From: Sisyra terminalis
Lineage: Eukaryota; Arthropoda; Insecta; Neuroptera; Sisyridae
Reading direction: 5' to 3'
Length of the DNA stretch: 64,000 nt
Assembly (NCBI GenBank): GCA_958496175.1
Contig: OY292277.1
Location: 53,703,050 to 53,767,049, forward strand
How positions within the stretch are numbered: the stretch's first letter is position 1; every line of letters begins with the position of its first letter. Positions 56,794 to 64,000 of the stretch are shown one piece after another. The position numbers and the translations under genes were made by a program. Under the pieces are notes generated by a model. That model was not told the origin of the DNA, did not search any database, and saw nothing but the letters and a program-made list of their open reading frames with translations.

Positions 56794-59700
56794 TTAAGCG
56801 ACCAGGGCAGAAGCTGTGCCCGACTCGTATTTCCATGTGGGTGGTAGGACACTCTTTGTCTTATAGTATCGGGCTAGTCGATGAATACGCGATTCGACGA
56901 GAATCAAACGGAATTTGCTGTCTTTGTCCTTGCGATTACGTTCTAAATGTTTTCGGATGGCTACAGCTTTTTTGATCAGATGATAGAGATCCTCGGGTAG
57001 ATCGGGGGCGAGACCCATCGCTTTCATTATCCGTAAAATTTTGTTGCCGGTTACGAAACGGACTTGAGCCACGCCGTACGAGTCTCGAAGCATAACACCT
57101 GCAAGTGATTGATTATAGTTAAAAATTCATTTTTTTTCATATTGGATTAGAGGAGTACGATATTGTTGGGTCTTTATTGCTAAGAAAATATTAATTTAAT
57201 ACTCTAATTAAATTAACAGCACTGGATTCACACCAGGAGCTAAGGCGCCAAGCTCTTGAGAATGCACGGAAAAGGTAATATTCGAGACTTTATAAAAATT
57301 GTTATCTATGACTGATTAAAAATGTGTACGTTTATGTGAATTAATTCGAATTATTATATATCCATATTCCGGATTCTTAACTTTTTATGTCGAATATAGA
57401 TAATGAGGTGGCATTTTTCATGGTGCTTTTGAACGACAATAACTATCCGATCCAAAAATGTTCCATAATTTATGTACCAAGGGCGTTATCAAGGCGAGAT
57501 AGTGCTATTACTTCGCTCTCCGGCCATTATCACCTAATAAAGCCTGAGGTGCATACAAACTTTTATTTTTCATTTAATTCGTAAGAAAAAATTAATTTTA
57601 TCATCATTCTAAATCCCCAAAATGTATTCCAATCTGTAAATAATATGAAGTTTAAGTTTCCATGGAAAATATTCAATAGTTACGAATTTAATTCATATTG
57701 GAGTGCATTATGAAAAATAATGCCCTCAAATTTCCAATAGGTTGTCCTTGACCACGGGCATAATGCATTATACCGCCCGCTAATATATACAATGTATTAT
57801 GCAGGCATAAAAGATTTAATCACCATAATATTATACAAGAATAATAGCAAAATGCAAAATATTTTAATAAACTGGTTATTTTACGTAGAGATTTATAAGT
57901 ATGCACTTATATACGATGTTTTCTTTATCTTTTGCGATCATTATACTAATTAAATTATGAAAAAAATTAAAATTTTTATGAATTTATTGTGAAACTTTTC
58001 TTAGACTTCCCAACTTTCTCTGGCCGTTGAATGTCTTTTTTGAGCCCAAGAGCATTGTTTTTGACATTTTTATTTATTGAATTCAAGTGTCAAATTTATA
58101 ATTTGATTCATATCTTGTGTGTTATGAATAAATCTTGTTGTAAAAGTATTAATATGAACATTTATTTTAAATAAGAAGACAATTCAGGTTGTTTAAGATC
58201 GTTTTTTTTTTCATTTAATATTTTTACTATTCACTTAGCTACGTTTCGTTACGTATCGTAACTTCATCAGGCTTCTTGATTCACAAAAATAAAATTTATT
58301 GAATTTAAATTGAAAATATTTTATTTTTGTGAATCAAGAAGCCTGATGAAGTTACGATACGTAACGAAACGTAGCTAATTGAATAGTAAAAATTAAACAA
58401 CCTGAATTGTCTTCTTATTTAAAAAAATAAAAGTTGAGATCTGAATTTTATCATCTAATATCAACAATGTTGTGACTAAAAAGATCTAATGTTTCCAATA
58501 CAACAATAAGATAAATTTTTCGTACTGATATTTATAGAATTATGGCCGAAATGGTGATGAAATTACAGGATTTCCTTTTACATTTAGCAAATGTGTAAAG
58601 AGTAGTGATAAGTTAGAAATTATTTATAAAATCAAAGTCATCAAAACTATTATGGGTACCAGGTCACAAAAAGGATCACTAGAAGATCGACAAATTAATT
58701 AGGCAGGCCATTCACGCTCCGACTAGCAGTCCAACTAGTCGGATCGCTTAAATGATCCGATAGACATTCAACTTCAAACAACACCATTGACGGTCCAACT
58801 TCAAAAGTCGGACCACTAGTTGGACTGCAAGTCAGAGCGTAAATGGCGTGCTTTAAAAAGAAACATCTTTGAATCTTCATTCGCCACTTTAAAATCTGAA
58901 AAAAGAACGACATATGTAAAAAGAAATTAAATTATTGAAGGATTCTGTAATACATGTGTTTGTATGATTTTAGAAGCCTTATGAAGGTCTAATAAAAGAC
59001 CGAAACGTGTCGCTAAATTAATAATTAGTATATGGATCTACATCCTTCCATGTCCACTATCCTACTAAAAATAAATTAAAAGTTTATCAAAAGAAGAGAA
59101 ACTTATTCATCAAACATCTCCTAACATATTACATATCATACGATGGCTTAAAGTCCATGGTTCACCCTAAACTACAGAAAAGAAAGGATAAAAATAATTA
59201 TCAGAATAAAACCGGGACATTGTTGTAAAAAGGTGAACCACCTTAACCACATGTTGAATTGCCAAATGATAAAAACAAATATTGGTTTAAAAAAGTACTG
59301 AAGAAGACAGAAACATTCCCAGTAAGCATCCAGTTTTCGACTAATAGCGACCGTAGAATCGAATTGGCAAAAGAACAATATAATTTCAAAGGACAAATAT
59401 GGGTTTTAATATGTTCAATGTTCTTATAGAAATGAATCTACATATTTAAAATAAAGTATGTTTAAAAAACGTACTTAATTTGTTAAAATCAATTAATAAT
59501 TTAAAATGTAGTAATATTACCGATATCAATTAATTTTCACCAGGTCCTCTAGTGTAAAATAATTGACAGTATTGAAAACGTGTCCTTTGAGGGAATGATT
59601 TTTCAAGGTATAAATTATTTAGAGTTACCAATCCTAAATTTGAAGATCTCAGAAAGTCTGGAGATCTTATGCCTTAATCCGAAGAGATGCATTTAATAAA

Positions 59701-60501
59701 AAGAAGAAGATTTATTTACAAGAAAAAGTGTTCAAAATAAAAATAAAAAATCCTTTTTTTTTGTATAAACTCGAGTCTGAATAAAGCTTAATTTTTCTGG
59801 AGTCTCCGGACTAAAATTGGAGAATTGGTAACCCTAAATTTATTTAGTATTCTATAGATATTCATATGGTTCAAAAATTATAACCAGCACCATTAGCCCA
59901 AGTAAATTTCAAAAAAAAAAATCCATCAAAGGACAATTTGAATATTCCATAAGAATTACTCTGGCATACTGCATCCTTGTTTAATATACATAAAATCGCT
60001 AATTCTTTCTCATTCTCACATATTTTTTTAAAACTTGGCGATCTAATTTTTGAAGACCATACAACAATAACGTATTCCTCTATGGCAAATTGTCCCATCA
60101 AAGTAATATAAATAATCATGCAGTCGAATCTTAGGTTAAAGATATACCAACCAATTTGTGATGGGGTTAGGCCTTTTTTGCCCCATTTGTAGATATGTAC
60201 TTTAACATCCTCGGCACTGAGTTTCAACCAGGTTGGGATACTACGACGATAGGGGAGAGCTGATTGGGATATACCCTTTCTGCAAGAAAACATGAAAATA
60301 TAAAAAACGGACCACGGAAAAAGCACATGGCCGGAACGGCCACAACGCCATATTAGTTTGGTTATATTATACGTGTTTAACGTGGATTTTTCATAGAAAA
60401 AATAGCCATAGCATGCATTTATGAGTTGAATTTGTTAATTTTCATATATTTATTGTGGGAAATAGTGTGAATAATTACCCAGGCGCGTGCATACGACCCA
60501 T
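56794..60501 (-). CDS. RpS13: 40S ribosomal protein S13 (uS15), 3 coding exons
   Basis: Exons 60479-60501, 60152-60279 and 56794-57098 give exactly 151 codons plus stop, the universal length of eukaryotic S13. Exon 1 encodes only MGRMHAPG, exon 2 [20 protein letters not shown] to GLTPSQIG, exon 3 from [14 protein letters not shown] to the C-terminal [11 protein letters not shown]. Residues are near-identical to other animals. It sits in the small ribosomal subunit near the h20-h22 junction. Intron 2 (3.05 kb) carries a hammerhead element and a Harbinger-type MITE. Just upstream of the ATG on the minus strand is a pyrimidine run (TCCTCTT, about 60520) that could be a 5' TOP start. No intronic snoRNA with clear C/D boxes was seen. 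Confidence 0.97.
57102..58158. other. RpS13 intron 2, distal part
   Basis: AT-rich intronic sequence. Frame 57387-57584 has no recognisable domain. No snoRNA-like box pair was found by eye. Confidence 0.45.
58236..58282 (-). ncRNA. Hammerhead ribozyme motif in the opposite arm
   Basis: Mirror copy on the minus strand: CTGATGA, extra A, GTTAC-GATAC-GTAAC, GAAACGTA, GCT. Core and stem II are perfect. Stem I has the AGC/GCT pairing and a weaker outer helix (TCA/TGA) than the plus copy. Confidence 0.65.
58334..58382 (+). ncRNA. Hammerhead ribozyme motif, intact core
   Basis: CTGATGA at 58343-58349, one extra A, stem II GTTAC/GTAAC (58351-58355, 58361-58365) with loop GATAC, GAAA at 58366-58369, minimal stem III AC/GT and A58373 as cleavage nucleotide. 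Stem I pairs AGC (58340-58342) with GCT (58374-58376) and TCAA (58334-58337) with TTGA (58379-58382) across an internal loop, which is where natural hammerheads make their tertiary contact. An extra A after the core is known from a natural viroid hammerhead. Activity is inferred. Confidence 0.78.
58702..58852. mobile_element. Harbinger-type MITE, 151 bp
   Basis: Flanked by TTA on both sides (58699-58701, 58853-58855). Inverted termini GGCAGGCCATTCACGCTC and the inverse of GAGCGTAAATGGCGTGCT, extending over GCAGTCCAACTAGT. A 3-bp TTA duplication fits PIF/Harbinger. Confidence 0.7.
58966..59020 (+). ncRNA. Degenerate hammerhead-like motif
   Basis: CTTATGA-A-GGTCT-AATAAA-AGACC-GAAACGTGTC has the right layout, with perfect stem II, but the core G is replaced (CTTATGA instead of CTGATGA). 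AGC just upstream could pair with GCT downstream. Probably an inactive relic of another element of the same class. Confidence 0.45.
59021..60145. other. RpS13 intron 2, proximal part
   Basis: AT-rich intronic sequence with no repeat structure of note and no RNA gene recognised. Confidence 0.45.
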
Positions 60502-61066
60502 GATGGCGAATTGAAATTTTTCAAGAGGATATAATTTTTCCAATCGACGTGCACAGTGAACTAATTAACTGAAAACACTGTCGACAGAGGCGCTTCGGCA
60601 GAAAAGTCAAAATAGTGCTTAAATTTCCTATTAATGAAAATGTTGAGGAAATCAAAGTGGGAGATTATTTTGCACTTGTTGAAATTTAAAAATTAAAATA
60701 TGATTTTTTTGATCAGATTTTTCGGGATTTTCATTTAAATTATGTGGTTTTGTAGGCACGAGTGGATGCAACTGAAACGTTTACAACTTCACTGTAAAAA
60801 GCCAATGGCCGACACAAATAAAAGCTATGGGCGGCTTGACTGTCAACCGTAATTAAATCCATTGTGGTTGACGTAATTATATTGAGATTTTTATGAGTTT
60901 ACTATCATAAATGTACTTGTTTTTAAACGTTTGTACATACAATTATCAATTAGATGTAAGAGAATGCTCTGTAGCAACAAATCCTTTTTATAGGTAAAGT
61001 GTATATGACATAAAAATGCTATCAAACATTGCCTGCATATTTTCCCTTTGCTTTTAGAATAACACA
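60502..61066. promoter_or_regulatory. Divergent promoter region, RpS13 / PHRF1
   Basis: 565 bp separate the start codons of two divergent genes. The RpS13 side has a pyrimidine tract close to its ATG; no TATA box is placed convincingly for either gene. An acceptor-like TTGCTTTTAG lies just before the PHRF1 ATG, so PHRF1 may have a non-coding first exon within this region. Confidence 0.5.
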
Positions 61067-64000
61067 ATGAGTGACGACAGTGATCAAGAGCATTTCGCTC
61101 GTAAACGTAAAGGACAACGTAAGGTGCCGGTAATAAATAGTGAATCGGATTCGGATAGCGACGATTTGGTGTTGAAACACCGTAGACGTAAAAAAATTCC
61201 TGTAAGTATATCGGGTGGAAAATCGCCAAGTTTATAGGGTTTTCATGGCGGCAATTTCTTGCAGAGAGTAGCTAGTGATGCAGAAACCAGCAGTGGCAGT
61301 TCACTTGGTGTTAGTAGTTGTAAAAAGAGTAAAAAGATGCCCGTTTTGAGTGACTCGGAAACTTCGGAAATTGACGACGCCAGTGGGTGTAATGCCGTGC
61401 AAAACGACTCAACCTCCAGCGAGTGGCAGTCGGACTGGTCCAGTGATGGAGAAAGTCAACAAACCGCGCCGTCACAGGTGAACGATGGCAACGCGTCCGA
61501 CAGTAGTGATGGCAACGCGGAGCGTTGCCCCATTTGCCTGATTAGTTTCACCAACCAAGAAGTAGGCACTCCGGAAACGTGCGATCACAGTTTTTGTTTC
61601 GAGTGTATTCTAGAATGGTCGAAAAACGTGAACACCTGTCCGGTGGATCGGCAAGAATTTACGTTAATCTTAGTGCGACGAATGCTTAATGGACGTATCA
61701 CACGCCAAGTATCTGTCGACAAACGGATGCCAAACGATGAAGAAGACACCCAGGCGGCCGACCCGACATATTGTGAAGTGTGTGGTCTCAGTGATCGTGA
61801 AGATCGGCTACTTCTTTGCGACGGATGTGACTCCGGTTATCACCTAGAATGTCTCGATCCCCCGCTGGAAACCGTTCCGGCCGAGGAATGGTTCTGTCCC
61901 GAATGTGCCACCGACTCACTGGCCGACTCGGTCGACATCTACGAGGGCGAGGTGGACGCATTGCTCGAAGAAGTCGAAGAAATGGGCGCCAACATTCTGC
62001 AGCGGCGTCGACGACTATTGCCACGCACTCGCCAAAGCGAACGTATACGTGCAACTATCCGCGCGCAACGACAACGCGCCACCAACGCCAATGTCGACCT
62101 GGACCAACCATCAACATCCTCCGGTTTCGATTCCCTGGCCGACTCGAACAGTTCACGGCGCCGAACCACATCAACCAAATCCAAATGCACGAAACGTCGT
62201 CGAAGAAAATCCCGTAAAATCAAACGCAAAAGAAAAACAAAACGAACCGCCCGCGTCATCATGCCGAAAACCGGCAAAAAACGTTTAGCTTCCCAGCTGG
62301 GGATTTGTGCGCCGAAAAACGCCAAGCAAATGTTGCCAGACATTAAAGTGCGAGCGACGCCCGGTCTGGGTTTCGATCGTAGTCAAGCGGGAATTCCCAG
62401 CTTACATCTCTTTGGGCAAGACGATTTAGATTATTTTTCCGAAAGTGATAACGACGTTGATTCTGGATACGGCGGTGTTACGTTGATGAGTCGTATGCGG
62501 GCTGCTGTTACGTTTAGTCAAAATCGACAAGCAAGGCTGAAGAGTGTTTCGGTTCCTAATCCACCAGCGGCTCAAACTCCATGTGATATCCTTGGAAGTA
62601 TATTAGATAGTCAAACAAAGTTCTACTCGAAAAACACTAAATTACACTTGAATCACGACGGAACCGTACAGCTAGAAATCAACTCACCGACTATTAAACA
62701 AACGGCCTCGATTCCTCAAAATCAACCGCTCGATCTGAACGCATCAAATCCAGAAAATACAACGCAAGCCCCGCTATATCCGGGTTACAATGGCGGCGGT
62801 AATCGTCCTCCATATAATTTCAACAATCGTGGCGGTGGTAATTTCCGCGGTGGTAATTACAGCGGGAATACAAACGGCGGACAATACAGCTCGGGAAATT
62901 TCTATGCGAACAATGCCCGGGGTCGAGGCAACGGTGGTGGAAATGGTTATGCTCCGCAAGCGTTCGACGCTCGCGATTCCCGACAGGGCTACATGAATTA
63001 TTTGCAACGCAATCCACCGAATCGAGGCAATCCGACGTTTCAACGCGGACGTGGTGCGCCCCGTTTTCCACGTCGCCAGCCACTCAATCAAAATCTGGAA
63101 CCCGAAAATCTAAGTGCTAATCAAAGCCAAGAGCAGAGCCACGAACTAGATCTTAGCACAAATGTACAAGAAAATGAAGTGAGCCGATCTAGCGAACCCA
63201 TACCCGACACCAGTGAGGTTTCGGGATCGAATGAAGAAAATTTCGAGGAGGAAGATTTGGATATTTATAGTGATATTGAAACGAATAAAAACGATAATGA
63301 TGTCACCACGGAAAATGAGGCGGTGAGTTTGGAACCGGCGTTACAACCTCCGCCGGTGCCACCTGGTTTACCAGGTATAGTTTATGCGAGTGATTCCGAC
63401 GAAAAAGATAGTGATACGGGGTTGATTATTGACACGGAAAAAACCGACACCGAGGTTTATGATCCGACTCAACCTTCTGCTGATACTGATAGTGAACCGG
63501 ATACATCTTCGGCACGAATTAGTCAAGTTGATGATGCCGTGGCATCTACAAGCGATGCTTGTGGATCGTCGATTATTGGTCCACAATTGCCGGAAGATTT
63601 AAAGCATCTGGTGGACAATGAAGAGCCTTCTTCAGACATGGTTTTAACCGTTGCCCAGCCAAGATTCGTACGTCTACAACCATCTGTTAGTGAAAGCCAC
63701 GCCGAAGACAGCTGTCCCAATATGTCGATTTATTCTGCTGAAAGCACAAGTAAACCAAAAGATGGATCCAACGACGAGGATAAATCAGCAGAAAGTGACG
63801 ATGATTGTCCTAATTTCATGGCATATTCTTTAGAAACAATGGATATTGCAAAAACTGTCGATGAAAATAATCCGGTGGAGGCGGAATCTAGTGGAATTGA
63901 AGCCAATAATCAACAATCGTCGATCGAACCTGATTCGGTGCAAAATGATGAAGTGGAGTCTAGCACCAAAGATTTTGAGGCGGCTCAAAGTTCGGATTGT
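61067..64000 (+). CDS. PHRF1: PHD and RING finger domain-containing protein 1, 5' part (runs off the window)
   Basis: Exon 1 61067-61201, exon 2 from 61265 to beyond 64000, open for 912 codons without a stop. Order: acidic Ser/Asp-rich start; RING finger CPICLISF...CDHSFCFECI...CPVD (about 61525-61665); PHD finger CEVCGLSDREDRLLLCDGCD to WFCPECA (about 61771-61908); coiled acidic helix; Arg/Lys-rich basic run; a Gly/Arg/Asn-rich RGG-like stretch (62780-63070); long acidic Ser-rich disorder. In mammals PHRF1 is a ubiquitin ligase that also reads H3K36 methylation and binds Pol II CTD through a C-terminal SRI domain, which would lie outside this window. The RING-then-PHD order is diagnostic. 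Confidence 0.93.

Larger units (their letters stand above)
58160..58455. mobile_element. Family C palindromic element with two facing hammerheads (Penelope-like derivative)
   Basis: Near-perfect inverted arms: left from TAAATAAGAAGACAATTCAG, right ending ACCTGAATTGTCTTCTTATT. The right side alone has a tail of about 35 bp (AAATAAAAGTTGAGATCTGA to TTTATCAT). Flanks TAATATGAAC (58150-58159) and TAATATCAAC (58456-58465) are a 10-bp duplication with one mismatch. Both arms keep a hammerhead core. It lies in RpS13 intron 2. Confidence 0.78.

Noticed and set aside
57102..60145. snoRNA (such as U14) in an RpS13 intron
   Set aside because: Vertebrate RPS13 hosts U14, so I looked for paired C/D boxes on the minus strand, but found none convincing.
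61788..62343. Arg-rich frames on both strands over PHRF1
   Set aside because: Shadows of the PHRF1 frame, driven by its basic and acidic runs.
1..64000. CRISPR array, bacterial operon or phage-like module
   Set aside because: Regular arrays present (229, 186 and 1344 bp periods) are satellite-like direct repeats with no spacer structure; genes are spliced eukaryotic genes.

Overview
The window is animal nuclear DNA, most likely from an insect. It is AT-rich, its genes have short GT-AG introns among a few very long ones, and the protein-coding genes are typical animal genes (a natriuretic-peptide-receptor-type guanylyl cyclase, FNBP4, RpS13, PHRF1, a NEURL2-type adaptor). It is crowded with non-autonomous transposons. 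I rebuilt every multi-exon gene by hand from splice sites; each chain closes in frame.

Layout: 1-656 is a three-unit tandem array at the left edge. NEURL2-like (minus, 1546-2424) and a FANCE-like gene (plus, 2671-7031) are divergent, about 246 bp apart. The FANCE-like gene converges on a receptor guanylyl cyclase (minus, 7217-44631; 17 coding exons, 1081 codons plus stop). Its second intron is about 23.2 kb and is filled with repeats. Three intact tRNA genes lie in its introns: Met-CAT, Ser-GCT and Cys-GCA. The stretch 44632-51553 holds no supported host gene, but carries a 1344-bp tandem duplication, a hAT element with a transposase remnant and a LINE fragment. FNBP4 (plus, 51554-56661) converges on RpS13 (minus, 56794-60501), which is divergent from PHRF1 (plus, 61067 to beyond the window).

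Mobile elements: (i) palindromic elements with 8-bp target duplications (hAT-like), in three families that share a short hairpin module; (ii) palindromic elements whose arms carry hammerhead ribozyme cores, with a one-sided tail of about 30-40 bp and 10-12-bp target duplications, the layout expected of Penelope-like element derivatives; (iii) Helitron ends; (iv) TTAA-flanked piggyBac-type MITEs, one with a paralogous empty site; (v) small hAT-, Harbinger- and unclassified MITEs; (vi) a LINE 3' remnant.

The genes do not form an obvious pathway. They are an ordinary animal gene neighbourhood: ribosome (RpS13), Pol II/chromatin and RNA (PHRF1, FNBP4), cGMP signalling (receptor cyclase), ubiquitin-ligase adaptor (NEURL2) and DNA crosslink repair (FANCE-like). 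The most unusual content is the hammerhead-bearing palindromic elements and the hairpin module shared between transposon families.
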